NCBI RefSeq assembly: GCF_954871325.1 | Contig: NC_088775.1 | Location: 9,711,561-9,775,560, forward strand | Origin: Gordionus sp. m RMFG-2023 | Taxonomy: Eukaryota > Nematomorpha > Gordioida > Chordodea > Parachordodidae | DNA length: 64,000 nt | Reading direction: 5' to 3' | Part shown: in pieces, positions 23,201 to 34,415 of the stretch | How positions within the stretch are numbered: position 1 is the first letter of the stretch | Layout of the letters: each line of letters begins with the position of its first letter | Made by a program: the position numbers and the translations under genes | Notes under the pieces: generated by a model | What the model was told of the DNA's origin: nothing | Seen by the model: only the letters and a program-made list of their open reading frames with translations | Database searches by the model: none

Positions 23201-26200
23201 GCCAATAAAGCATTTTGGTAAAACATGTCGCTGACTATGAAATCAAACTAATATCATGTTTAAATATTTACAATAAACGATTATGGAATATATTCGAATA
23301 TGTTTTTCAGGCTTAAATTACAATGTATGTGAGAATTAAAACCATGTAAATGAAATGTTTATGGCTTGTTCCTTACATCCCTCTTATTTAATTTTGGGGA
23401 CCTGGGGCTGTTTCACTTCCCATAAATATGTCATGAAAATCTACTTCTTCCCTAAAATTCCTCAAAGATAGGGTTAGGAACTATATCTATTCTGGGCCGT
23501 AATCAAAACCTTTTGCTCAGGACTAGGGTGCATTTTAAAAATTAGATCCGTGAATAATAAGCACAGAATATGAATTAATGTATTCGCTCAACTTAAGGAA
23601 TGCTCAACTGTAGGAAATTTTTTAATTGTGCTGAAATATATTTAAAACTAAACAAGTATCTGTAGGATTAAAGGTCAGAGAGATATGAGTTAGGGTTATT
23701 TGAAGGTTTGAGAGATATTGGGTTAGGATTTATTGATCTTTTATTATAAAATTTAATCTTTCCAAGTAATTATAAACACACGATAGAACTTTAAATGGAT
23801 CAGATATTGTAAAAACAATTTCCTTGAGTTGAATCATAATCGATTTAATTAAATTTATGAACATCAACTCCGGTTTTATATGTCTTAATCGGAATCGGAC
23901 CGGTTGATTTGGTTATTTAATATCTAATTTTAACCTTTACTTAAATTTTCAGGAGCCCAAAGACTTATTTTCAAGGATTAAGAAAATAAAATAATATATA
24001 AATGAATAACAACCTCCTCGTATTGCCTCTCCAATTTATCGTTATCCTGGTTTTCGCTTGACGCTCCTACCTCAATTTTCATCGAATTAAGCTATCATTT
24101 AGAAATGAAACATGAAGGAAAATTAGAAATAACGATTATAATTGCATTTAAATTAAGGGTATTTACTTTGATAACCAGAATTCGTTTATCAACAGCAGTC
24201 AACGAATATAAGGTTCTTATACTGTAAGAAAGCATATCTTTTATTCTATCGAACATATATTCTACCTATAAAATTCAAGTTTTATCTCTAAAAAAGACTT
24301 ATCATAATGTTTTTCAAACTTCTTCATACTCCTTTTCAGAACGGACATTCTTTTCATATATATTTGACAAGGTTCCTGGCATATAACTTTCGACGGCCCT
24401 TGCACAATAATTAACTTCTAGGTCATCCCATTTATACCTAGTGGTGTACTTAATACTGTGTCTCTTAACATCCTTCATGTCTTCTGGCATGAAATGGACT
24501 AAGTTGTCTACAACAGCGAATAACATGTAATCGTTAAGCATTCTTTTAAAGGAATTTTTTTTTAAATATATTTCGTGCTATATCAATATTAAATTAACAT
24601 TTTATTTTTATATTGATATACAACTTTAAATCAATATAATAATTAAATTGAAACACAGTTAAATATATCTCTATAATTCTAAATATTTAGTTAAATATTC
24701 CTTTTATTTCTTTATTTATTTTAAAGATCAAAAAATTAAAATGAAATAAAATTATATATATATATACTAAAAAAGAAAGAAAGAAGAATGAATAAATACT
24801 TTTTGAAGGAAGGCTTTGAAAGAGCTTTTTTCAAAAAATAATAAAGAGAATCCAAATATTGCATTGATTCTATTATAATCAAGCTTTTTTTGAACTCAAT
24901 TCCATATTGACTGAAGACATCTCTGAAATACTTGTTCCAATCAAGCTATAAAAAAAAATCGTATATTTAGGAAAAATATATGAAATATACATATAATTCA
25001 ATTCAGACTACAAAACAGCCTAGCCGAGTTTTTAACCGAAAAATATTGGGGCAGGACTTAAAAGTAAGTCGATATTTATTCCTGCTCACTAACCAATAAT
25101 ATGATTTAAATTGTATATAAAAAAAGGAAAATAGAAAAAATCAGTAATTCACTCTTTTTTTTAAATTCAAAAATTATAGATAATTATATCCCTTATATAT
25201 TTTTTTAATGATAGTTTTTTGCATAATAAATATTCATATTTAACCTATATCTAATAAGTCCTAACTGATATTTGTCAGTACCCTAAGGTTTAGACTTATT
25301 GATTTGAATGCAATCAAATCATTGATTGCAACAAATAAATGTAAATATAAGAGATAGACCTGCAGAGATACTATCTGCATGACCCGATTTGGATTTAAAA
25401 ACCGGGTTTATAATTTTAAATTCGATTTGGCCCGAATTTTTTTAAAATAAAAGCTTATTTTTAAAAATATATTATATTTATTTTAATTCTTATAAATAAT
25501 AATGACGATTTAAAATATTTGGTTTTTAAATATTCGGCCCGGCCCGGATAAAAATTAAAATATAGCCCGCGTGAACCCAAACTGGGTCGAGTTTAGGGCC
25601 GGGCCTGCAGGTCTCTGCCTTATGACTTTATATAAAGTTTTTTTAAAAATAAAAATCATAATATTTTATTAAAAATGCATCTATGTTTACGAAATTATAT
25701 AACTTGTCCAGTGTATCTATTAGGTAATATGTATAATCGTACTCATTATCAGGGTTATTTGCTACACTTCCATAAATCTGTTTATGCGTAAAAAGAAAAT
25801 TAAATGTTTTCATATAACAAATGATTTAAATAATAAAAAATTTGCAATGTGGCACAAATTATTATATTATAATTCTGTTATTTTTTATTGAAAAAAATTA
25901 TATAATAGATTTAATAAAAATAATAAATTCTATTTTCAAAAAATCCTGGTCATTTTTTGAGTCCGCTATTGTCCAAGTCCAGGGCCATGCTAGTAAATTT
26001 TTAAAATGGGATTCGTTAATAAGCAGCCTAAGATATGAATTAGTTATATTTATGCAATTGCTAGATGCTATTCTAAACAAAAATCTTCAAAGATTTTGAT
26101 CTCTGAGGATTTTTTTTTATCTTTTTGATGCTCAAGCAAGTTGATCATATACATATATATTAAGGGTGGTTTAAAAGTTCACGGACAAAATTATCTAATA

Positions 26201-29200
26201 TTCAGTTATTAATGCTCTTTACAAGCCGAAATACGTACAATTTTGGGAATCAGTTATTTTATTTAAATTTTTTTTAACAATTTCATAAAAATCTAAATTT
26301 GCTGAACCCTATAAGCTAAAAATCACAGAGTAGGTTTTTTAAATATGCTGGAATACATATTTGGTAAAATAAGATTAAATTTTTAAAAAAGCGCCCTCAA
26401 AAAATTATTAATAAGAGTGAAAAAAAAATATTGACTGAAAAAATATATTGGTCCATATACTTATTAAATAATTTTTCATTTTAATTTGATAAATTGGTGA
26501 CAATAAACATTTTATTAATTCAACAAGTATAAATAGTTGCAATATAACTATAAAAGGGAAAAATCAACTTAATTCACACAAAAATTTTTAATTGAGAAAG
26601 GAAAATATATAATTCATATAAGAAGAATAACAATTATTTTATTTTATATTTAGAACCAGCATGTTTTTTTTCGTGTAACTAATAACTTGTGTCCAACTTT
26701 CCACGTAGGTACGTTAGTCCAAAAAAAATCAAACTAATTTTTTTTTAAAGTAATAGTTTTTAAAAATAAATTTCAAATAGCTTATACTTTGAGTGCATTT
26801 AAAATATGAAAACTATTCAGGTTTGAGCAAAAAGTGTCTCAATCGACTCGGGTCTCTTCTACATATTTAAATAATTGAGTGAACCCTCGTAAAACCACAT
26901 CAGCCCTTTCACGAATGTTTTATCAAGCATTTATAGGTATAATATACCAAACAGTATTCACATATTATAGATGGTCATTCATCCATTTAAATACAGTTAA
27001 AACCCTATATATACCTAGTCGACTGTATACGCCATTTTGTGGCTGAAACGTTGAGCCAAATGAACGCTTTATCATATTCTATTTTTTTTTCACAGTAAAC
27101 TTTTTATAGCATTTTGGAACAATTTAATTTTTTAAAAATTAATGTTTTTCCACGTGAAAATCATAAACATGGGTCAACAGCTGATTACTAACATGTACAC
27201 TTTTAATAAATGAATAGTCATTCTAAATTAATATATATCATTATATACCCTCATGCACACTATTGTCATATCATCTTCTATTTAGGACAATCTTATATTT
27301 TGGATAACTTACCAATTATTTTACTTTGATTTATAATATGTCAATATATAATCACCAAAGTAGGCCTATTAAAATTAGGTTATTTAACTTTTTTATTAAA
27401 TTTTACCTTAGCCAACGCCTTTTCCACGTCCAAAATACCCTCTACATCGTTTATATCATAACCGAACAATTCGTGCATAAGTGTGTAGACGTATTCTCGG
27501 TGTAACTTATAAATGGCTGGGTCAGAGTAATATTTAGGTAATTTTAAACGGATCTGCGGCGCTCGCAAAAGGATAACTTGAGTTCTTTCCTCATGATTAT
27601 ACCTTATGTCGAGGCTGAAAAAGATGTCGAATCTGTGTAACTCGGTTAACAAACTTTGAAAACTCCAATCCGAACTTTTAACTTTTAAATCCATCTTTCG
27701 TTGCAAGGCGGAGAAATCCTTACGGATATAATCATCCTTTAAATCTAGCCACACCTTGGGACGAAATATTTGAGACGCAAAAAATGCTTGGGTCGTATTG
27801 TCACCCGTTTTCATATCTCGCCTTTGCATGCAGGAGTCTAAAAACATTTTGGCTTTTTTTTCGAATTCATATTCGTATTTGTAGTCGCCATCTTTATATT
27901 AAATGTAAACAAAATTATTTTTTTTATAAATATGAGTGTATATATATATCATGTGGGGGTCTAGCAAATTCGTTACTAAAGCCCGACCATCTAAAGGCTC
28001 TAAATCTTTATTTTATTCTCTAATGAAATTGTGATAAATTGAAATGTTCAGAAATTTGATAAATTTAATATTATTCATCTATTTTGTAAATATTTCCCAC
28101 CTGATGATGTTACGGCCCGCCGCCATGTCTTGTGTGAACTCGAACATGTTAGTATTAATTTCAGAAAATTGCACGATAATTCATAGATTTTTGCATATTA
28201 ATTAAAGTCAACCCAAAATAGTGTAAAATTGTTTCTTAAATTAATTGGTTTCAGCAGAGAGGTACTCTATACATGCTGAAACACGATTCCAACAAAATCA
28301 GATCTCTTAAAATTTAAAAAAAAAATGGGTGCTATGAATTATTTTAACTTAAGGTTTTTTTTTTGAATTAAAATTTTACGACACCTATTAAGAAACTGGC
28401 TGGCACTAGGATTTTTTTCCGAGATACAAATGTAACTAATATCAATATATTATTAGAGATAAAAAAAAATCAGTTTATTTCAGAAGAAGATAAATTTCAT
28501 TCTGTTTTTTTTGCGAATAAAAATTTTGTAGATATGTTTAATTTTTAAATTTTATTGCATGCGAAGATTGTAGACTATGCCTCTTCAAAAATGAATGATC
28601 GAATACAAACAGTGGAGTAGCTAAGAATTTTCCTTAGGGTCCATACATATAAAAGCTTGGGTGGCTTAGTCCTACAGACCCCCTCTAACGGGCCTTCGGC
28701 CGTGTTTATCTTAAAAATCATATTTGTTTTTCTTATAACATAAAAGTCCTAGAATTATTGATCATTTTAATTAATGATAATATATAATAAATATATTTTT
28801 TAAATGCATCAATAATATGCTATTATAATTTAGTAGATTATTCTCAATGACTTTATAATAATACTATCCAGAATAATTTCAATAGCGATATAATATCCTT
28901 CCAAAAACATCAAAACCAGAAAAATATAAATATTCATGGTATTTATTTGATATAAAGTCACTTTTGAGTTTTTTGAACGTATAATTTCAATTTTTGCTCT
29001 GGGGGGAGGGGGGGTCCAAACCCAAAACCCCTCCCCTTCATAGTTACGCCACTGAATACAAACATCTGATGAAACTCACCCCCCCCCCCCTGCCTTTTCC
29101 CCTGAAAAAATATAAAAAGAAATAGGGGTCATTTAGAAACAATGTGAAAAGAGTAATTGAAAAGTTTACTTGCGACCATTGCAGAATGAAAGCTAGTTTT

Positions 29201-32200
29201 ATTAAAGCTCTCGATATTTTAAAAACAATATTATGCAAGCCTAAAGATTTCTCTCATAGATGCAGAAATTTTAGACATCTATTAACGAAATCGCGAGGCT
29301 TGCGTAATGTTATTTATAATTGGCTTAATTGAGCTGTCCAACAACTAACATAAACATTATAATATGCAAACTTCCGGACTTTTTCTAAGAAATGACCGGT
29401 CCGTTATTCCGTCCAGCTCCGGTCTAAAATAGATAAGGCCGGACCGTTGACCTTCACTATTTGAAGTAAATGACAACTGGTTCGGACCTATTTTTAAAAA
29501 ATCTCAGTCAGTTTGAAATATTTAATTTTTGTTAATAATTTTAAATATTATAATAACAAGGTCAGATCCAATCAATTTTATAAATAATTAATCTCTAAAT
29601 TCTGCTTAAATATTGGCCTCCTTTTTTTTATTTGACCTAGCAGGAATATCTTTTATTATTTAAATAGCAGAGATAGATAGAATAAATCAAACAATTTTAT
29701 TTTTATTTAAAAAAGATTACCAAAACTATAAACTGGTTTATTATCCACTAGCCCTTTATTTTTTAAAAAAATGGATTAGTTATATTTAAAATAAGAGAAA
29801 GGATAAAAACAAATCCCTAAATGAAAAATGGATACAAGATTATTTTTAGAATATATTTTAAACAAATCCCTTCCAAAATGACAGGTAGCTGACTTTCCAA
29901 ATTTAAAAATGGCTCTCAAAAAATGATATAAGATTGAAAAATTCTGAATCCCCATGGAATACATTTCCCAATACAACGCATAAACTAGAGGTCTGCATTG
30001 GTTGGGTTTTTATCCACCCTCCTACGCCCTCCCATACTTCAGACGGGAGTGGTCGGATTTTCTAAAATATTTTCAACATTGGGTGGCTAGCAGGCGGGTT
30101 AAAAAATATTTTTAATAACGGGCGGGTGTGGACGAGTAAATTTTTAATAATTTTCAGGCGAAATGAGCTGTATTTTGAAAACATTTTGTAGATACCTCTA
30201 AATATTTCCATTAAAAAATTTTTTGTTTTTAAATTAAGGCGTTTATTTGAATATTTTAGTTTTTGACTAAAAATTTGGAAGACTAAAATATCTTAATGAA
30301 TTAGCAATAAGAGATGTGAATATAATTTCTTTTAACCGGCTCGTTCATTAATTTATTCGCCCACCGGCCCATTTATTTAAAAATTGTCTAACCCGTCCGC
30401 GTCTGTATAATCAACTTAAAGACTGGTTTGGATCTTCATTTATTTGGTTAATAGATTTTGCAGGGTTGGCAAGTCGATCAATTGACCGGTCAAATTCAGA
30501 CAATTGACCGATCAATTGATCGGAGGAGTATTCGGGCAAATGGGGTCAAATATACTTTATAAAATCTGAAAAAGAAAAAAATTAAAAAATATTTGGAAAA
30601 GGTAAAGATGATATAAATACATGCATGATGCTATTTATTTATTGTGTTCCCCAATATCAAGGGGAGCAGCTTACTGGTAGAGAATTTAATGAAGTATGTG
30701 ATATAATACAAGAATTTTGCATTTTACAAGGTGGTAATGATCAAAATATTTCAAGTGATATCATAAATATCACAAAATTAATGTTATTAAGATTATCAGA
30801 GTTGTATAAAAAGTAGCTTTATATATCTATATACTATTTAAGATGTATCAATATCTGTTTACTTTTAATATTTTGATATACTTTTATTTAACGCTTTTTT
30901 ATATAAAAAATAAAAATTTAAGTGCAATTTTATCTTATATGTATGATCATATGTTATTAAGATTATCAGAGTTGTTTAAAAAGTAGCTTTATATATCTAT
31001 ATACTATTTCAGATGTATTAATATCTGTTAGAGATCTGCAAAGTAGTCCCGGGGGCCTAATATTTTTTAAGAAAATTCGGGCCGGATCGGGTCTTAGAAA
31101 TTTTTTAAAATATATCTAAATTTATCAATTTTATGTTGAATTTTTTATGTAAAATAAAAAACCTCTGCTAAAAAATAGTTACCCTAGCTTTTAGCTACCT
31201 TAAAATGAACCCAAATTTTAGCTGAAACTAGTGTCTTAGTACTTAGTGGATTTTCCTCAGTATGCGTCGGTAAATTTAACCGACTTTTAGCCATTTCTCA
31301 ATTGTACAAAGGAATAATATAACACTATTCAATCAATTATTTTTATTTATTAATTAATTGTCCTAAGTTAAATATTATCCTTTAAATGATATACATACAA
31401 CATAAATAATATAATATTATAATTAGATACTATAGTGAGATATATTAAGAATATCGTTTTAAAATTCTATTTATATGTTAAATATTTATTATTCTTTTTA
31501 CGGATTATACTTATTTGAAATTATTATATAATATAATAAAGACAAATAACCTTGTTTTAATCAATATTAACTCTTTATTTATATAATTTCCAATTAATTT
31601 GAGCTATATAAAACTGAGACTCCGTATCTTTTTTTATATAGGAGGGAGAGGGGGTGGTGCTTAAAAAGCAAAGTTTTTCTTCAGTTATGAGATGCTTATA
31701 AATAATATTTTTTTTGTTAAAAGTTCTAATAAATATCATTGATATTATAGTGGGAGGGGGGCGTTCAATTTTTTTTAGATGGTGCTAATTTTTTAAAGTT
31801 TACCCCTTTTTTTTAATACCAATGGTTCCTTATATATTTTGTTAAAATATTTAGAAGAAAATAATTTTGAAAAGGGATTCATGTCCAATATTTTCGATCA
31901 TTTATATAATAAGCATTAAGGGGAAGAGATGATGTTGTTAAAAGGCTCGAATTGAGCTGTTGTTTAAAAAAAAATATAGCCCAATTTAAAGCGGACAAAT
32001 TATGCCTCAGTGCTTATCGGATTTTCTCTGCACCAGCCTGCGAGCACAACAGGGTATAATAAAAAAGACATTTTAGTGATTTTAAGTTGTGGAATAATTT
32101 ATTTTTTTTAAAAAAGCAACATTTTCTAATCTTTTCAATAATTAATTTTCGTTAAATCAATATGAATTAATTCAAATGTTAATATTATTATCAATAATAA

Positions 32201-32857
32201 TAAATTTTTCATAAAAAATATTTATTTTCAGTTACCTAACAAATCGAGTATAGTTTTAATATTTTCGGTACTAATTTCATCAGTCTTTGAGATAGTTTGT
32301 ATAGAATCAGATAGTTCGGGGGATTTTTGTTCGATCCAAGAACCACACGCGTAAGTATAAAAATTATTGCATTTTGGTGTATTATGATCAATCCAAAGTG
32401 GAAAGGATTTTAGCTCTCGATTCGTTCTGAGAGAGATATTGTGAGATATAGGTACTTTGTTCAATAAAAAGTATAAACATATATAATATAAATAGTGTTT
32501 TTTTAATTACTTTTTTTATTATTCAGAACCTTAGCTCACTAAATATATATACCAGAAAAAAAAGGAAAAGTCTATTCGTATAACATTATGCTATTTTTAG
32601 ATTAATAGATAATAATCTTAGAGCCCAATACAAATCAAAAGTTTCCAAATTAAAATTAGCTCACTTTTTCCACGTTGTAAAAATAAATGTAATAGGAATT
32701 ATATCTGTTTAAAAAAGAGATTCTAATAATTAAAATTGCTGATAGCATAATGAGTAAAAAAAAATATTTATATAAAATTTATACCTGAGACATTGATCGC
32801 ATTAAACGCATGTATAATAATAGTAAGGCAATAGAAATAGGATTTGAAAAATATCAT
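14296..32857 (-). CDS. Neprilysin-like M13 zinc metallopeptidase
   Basis: Seventeen exons: 32785-32857, 32236-32454, 27407-27891, 25691-25777, 24800-24945, 24320-24542, 24167-24265, 24014-24091, 23144-23247, 21563-21624, 21452-21503, 19592-19659, 18921-19027, 18759-18824, 18609-18704, 14468-14544, 14296-14398. All junctions are GT-AG with matching phase, giving 714 codons. Residues 1-24 look like a signal peptide or signal anchor; CNNFYTYACGSW (53-64) opens the M13 N-domain. The catalytic domain has ANGQY (514-518), IPAG (527-530), zinc motif HEILH (556-560), EDVAD (610-614, third zinc ligand E), HANFR (677-681) with catalytic His 675, and the C-terminal CHFW. Family role: ectodomain or secreted endopeptidase cleaving small peptides. 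The DGDL..WW segment after the zinc motif is missing, shortening that loop by about five residues. Large introns carry transposons. Neprilysin-type versus endothelin-converting-type is not resolved. Confidence 0.93.
14600..14995. mobile_element. Probable non-autonomous hAT-like repeat in M13 intron
   Basis: Recurrent ccggttc, gaaccgg, cggttcc and aaccggg strings on both strands, of the kind seen at hAT subtermini elsewhere in this window (15670, 39651, 52366), cluster at both sides of a non-coding core. Exact ends and target duplication are not defined. Confidence 0.4.
15670..18546 (+). mobile_element. Near full-length hAT transposon inside M13 intron
   Basis: A 2.88-kb element. The left end CAGGGTTTTGAATCGAACCG (15670) and right end CGGTTCGAAACCCTG (18546) are inverted copies. 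The flanking octamers gggaatta (15662-15669) and gggaaata (18547-18554) agree at seven of eight bases, the 8-base hAT duplication. Subterminal aaccg/cggtt motifs are abundant. It lies in the 4.06-kb intron between M13 exons 18609-18704 and 14468-14544, in the opposite orientation to the gene, so splicing must remove it. Confidence 0.88.
16600..18110 (+). pseudogene. hAT transposase pseudogene (ZBED-like)
   Basis: Successive translated blocks follow the order of a hAT transposase: IKSIDDTAFRNVI near 16670; LKLDIATRYDRSILG and ICIKEIKERHTSEYL around 16830-16960; KIITDNAANM at about 17010-17045 (the conserved transposase aspartate region); KKPLIGCCTRWNS at about 17345-17400; then NYWENVKNNMPKLYKLAITAS at about 17990-18055, the start of the C-terminal dimerisation region. 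Several stops and frame changes separate the blocks, so it is dead. An N-terminal BED finger was not recognised. Confidence 0.82.
19226..19499. mobile_element. TA-flanked MITE, CTGAGGGC family (copy 1)
   Basis: Left end CTGAGATGG (19226) and right end GGCCCTCAG (19499), with TA immediately outside the right end and a degraded left flank. The interior matches the copy at 20326-20581 (strings gcatgcattcca, aactg-gaattt, gttggaacatatttc). It lies in an M13 intron (19028-19591). Confidence 0.6.
20060..20234. mobile_element. Harbinger-like MITE with TAA duplication
   Basis: Left end GATTGGATTCATAGTGATC and right end GATCCCACTATGAACCCAGCC are inverted copies over about 35 bases (including gttaaaacgtgc versus gttaaatcgtgcg). 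TAA flanks both sides (20057-20059 and 20235-20237). A three-base TAA/TTA duplication is typical of PIF/Harbinger elements. It is 175 bases long and non-coding, within the 19660-21451 intron of the M13 gene. Confidence 0.65.
20326..20581. mobile_element. TA-flanked MITE, CTGAGGGC family (copy 2)
   Basis: A 256-base element with terminal inverted repeats of about 62 bases: CTGAGGGGCTAATTTTT on the left and AAATCGCCCTCAG on the right, flanked by TA on both sides. TA duplication and the CTGAGG-type end suggest a Tc1/mariner-type MITE. Half-copies are seen around 26190-26405, 28245-28380 and 29860-29960. Confidence 0.75.
20784..21009. mobile_element. Decayed MITE, GTTGTTAAA family
   Basis: Left part tagggctcgatttaag, centre agatggcacaaa and catttattagcc, right part aaatcgggccgtttaacaac, matching the family of 3121-3266. 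It lies in the 19660-21451 M13 intron. Confidence 0.55.
25353..25617. mobile_element. GC-ladder element, short copy in M13 intron
   Basis: Left end GATAGACCTGCAGAGATAC and right end CTGCAGGTCTCTG match the termini of the 689-2431 hAT with some decay. GC boxes (ggcccggcccgg near 25535) and a gggccgggcctgcag right end are retained. It is 265 bases long and non-coding, in the intron between M13 exons 24800-24945 and 25691-25777. Confidence 0.75.
26190..26405. mobile_element. Half copy of the CTGAGGGC MITE
   Basis: Its right part (gctggaatacat, ggtaaaataagatt, gcgccctcaaaaa) aligns with the right arm of 20326-20581. The left arm is not convincing. Confidence 0.4.
28610..29054. mobile_element. 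hAT-type MITE with perfect 8-base duplication
   Basis: Left end CAGTGGAGTAGCTAAG (28610) and right end ATAGTTACGCCACTG (29054) are inverted copies. The flanking octamer aatacaaa is identical on both sides (28602-28609 and 29055-29062). It is 445 bases long, non-coding, with a G-rich run (ggggggaggggggg) near the right end. It lies in the 4.3-kb M13 intron. The perfect duplication suggests a relatively young insertion. Confidence 0.85.
29160..29345. mobile_element. Decayed MITE, GTTGTTAAA family
   Basis: The strings agatttctctcatagatgc, agacatctattaacg and gaaatcgcgaggc match the copy at 54676-54918. The open frame at 29144-29332 is this repeat, not a gene. Confidence 0.6.
29985..30445. mobile_element. 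Probable non-autonomous hAT-like element
   Basis: It begins around tagaggtctgcattgg and shows GC-rich boxes at both sides (gggcgggtgtgg near 30120; cccaccggccc and cccgtccgcg near 30355-30405) around an A/T core. This resembles, but does not match, the GC-ladder family. The ends are not exactly defined. Confidence 0.4.
30781..31029. repeat. 79-base direct repeat in M13 intron
   Basis: Positions 30781-30859 and 30951-31029 are nearly identical (start atgttattaagattatcag, end atatctgtt), separated by 91 bases. The spacer contains a string (ttttatttaacgctttttt) found inverted at about 39299-39325. The second copy abuts the GC-ladder fragment at 31029. The short frame at 30625-30816 runs into the first copy and is not recognised as a gene. 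Confidence 0.7.
31029..31185. mobile_element. GC-ladder family, partial copy (subfamily 2)
   Basis: It begins tagagatctgcaaagtag, then GC boxes (gggccggatcgggtc). The following A/T core (aaatatatctaaatttat, ttttatgttgaattttt) is almost the same as in 43205-43548, defining a second subfamily. The right end is lost. Confidence 0.6.
31925..32060. mobile_element. Decayed MITE, GTTGTTAAA family
   Basis: Left end gatgttgttaaaaggctcg and related internal strings. The right end is not resolved. Confidence 0.4.
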
Positions 32858-33044
32858 AATAAATTATATTTTAAATAAAAAATTAAATAAAAAATTAATT
32901 AAATAAATTTTTTAAAGCGAAAATGAAATTTTTAAAAACAAATATTTAAAATAAAATAAAAATAAAGAGAGATAATATATATATTTTATATTATAATTTT
33001 CCGATGCCCTCGCTAAGTCATTCGTGACATCGTTGAGTATTTAT

Positions 33045-34400
33045 TTATCAATTTCCAAGAAAATAATAAAAAAATAAAAATAAAATTTTCTTCAAATCTT
33101 TCTATTCTAAATTCAATTCTAATAGGTCGTATGAAATTTTAATTATAGTGTGCAGATTTGAAGTAAATATCAGGGATCCAAACCGAACCTAAACTTGACC
33201 GCAAAAAGGTATTAACCGCTATTTTTTATCGAATCTGAATCATACCTGAACTGTTAAATTATTTTCTATTCGAACTTAAACGGAACCGCTATTTAGCCTT
33301 TGAACCGGTTCGAATCTCATGATTTTGTACTTATAAAATTATGAGAAAGTTATTATTAGTATATTGATAACATTCTAATTTAATTTTTATAACCGTTAAT
33401 ATATCACTATTTTAAAATATTTAAATTTTTAAGCTTAAATTGTGTTTTGGGTCGACTTAATTTTGATGCTTAATTGCTTTTTAGTCTAGGATACAAAGCT
33501 TTTGAACTGGAACACCCTATTTTTGATTCATTTTATGTATTTGATGGCATGGTTATTTTTCATATTTTATTTTCTCATATTTTTTTGTTTTTGTTTTTTT
33601 CTTTAAATTTAAATTGTTTTCTATTGTTTTTACACTTAGAAATAAATCGAATCTAATATATAAATTATTTACATATAGCATTATAAATACACTCAAAATG
33701 TAATATTACTGATTAATAACTATAAAGGAGAATCGGGAGCAAATCTTGAGCATCACATAAAAAAAACCACCCTCTAGAACTCAATAAATTTCTCAAAAAT
33801 CGCAACAAATGAGATGTATAAATAGAATTTAGGTTTATATACAAAAGTGTTCAAACCCGTTTTTATAGGTTCTAAAACCTATTTTTTTCAAACTGAGCCT
33901 GATATTTATTCGATTCTAACCGAGCCGATATCCGTTTCGGTTCAGATCCCAGTATTATATTAAAACAAATTATATATATGGATTTTAGATATCAAAAAAT
34001 AAATATTTTCTTCAAATCATTATATTCTAAATTCAACTCAACAGTGTTCAGGTAAATTCAATTCATATGGGTCATAATTTTAATTAATGGAATAGAAGTA
34101 AAATATAATATTCATGCCAAATTAGAACTAATGGGTCACACATGAAATTTTAATTATAGTGTGCAGATTTGAAGCAAATTATATCAAATTGAAGCAATTT
34201 TTATATATGTATTTTAGATATCAAAAAATAAAAATAAATATTTTTTCAAATCATTCTATTCTAAATTCAACCTAACAGTGTTCAAGTAAATTCAATTCAT
34301 ATGGGTCATAATTTTAATTAAAATATTGTCTAGATTAGAAGTAAAATATAATATTCTAGCCAAATTAGAACTAATAGGTCACACGTGTAATTTTATTTCC
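33045..34400. repeat. Tandem repeat of about 230-base units, split by a transposon
   Basis: Two adjacent units (about 33975-34203 and 34204-34400) share, in order, ttttagatatcaaaaaata, tctaaattcaa, cagtgttca, attcaattcatatgggtc, agaagtaaaatataatatt, gccaaattagaactaat and gtgtgcagatttgaag. A partial unit at about 33050-33170 precedes the hAT element at 33171-33952, so that element landed inside an existing array. It is non-coding. Confidence 0.8.
33171..33952. mobile_element. Non-autonomous hAT, CAGGGATCCAAACC family
   Basis: Left end CAGGGATCCAAACCGAACC; right end GGTTCAGATCCCAG is its inverted counterpart. Internally it has many aaccg/cggtt motifs. It is 782 bases long and shares its terminus with the 39651-40409 element. 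Flanks gtaaatat and tattatat agree only partly as an 8-base duplication. The frame at 33474-33656 inside it encodes a hydrophobic low-complexity peptide and is not taken as a gene. Confidence 0.7.
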
Positions 34401-34415
34401 GTTTTTTTTTATATT

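Noticed and set aside
29144-29332. 62-codon plus-strand ORF
   Set aside because: It lies entirely in a GTTGTTAAA-family MITE copy shared with several other loci.
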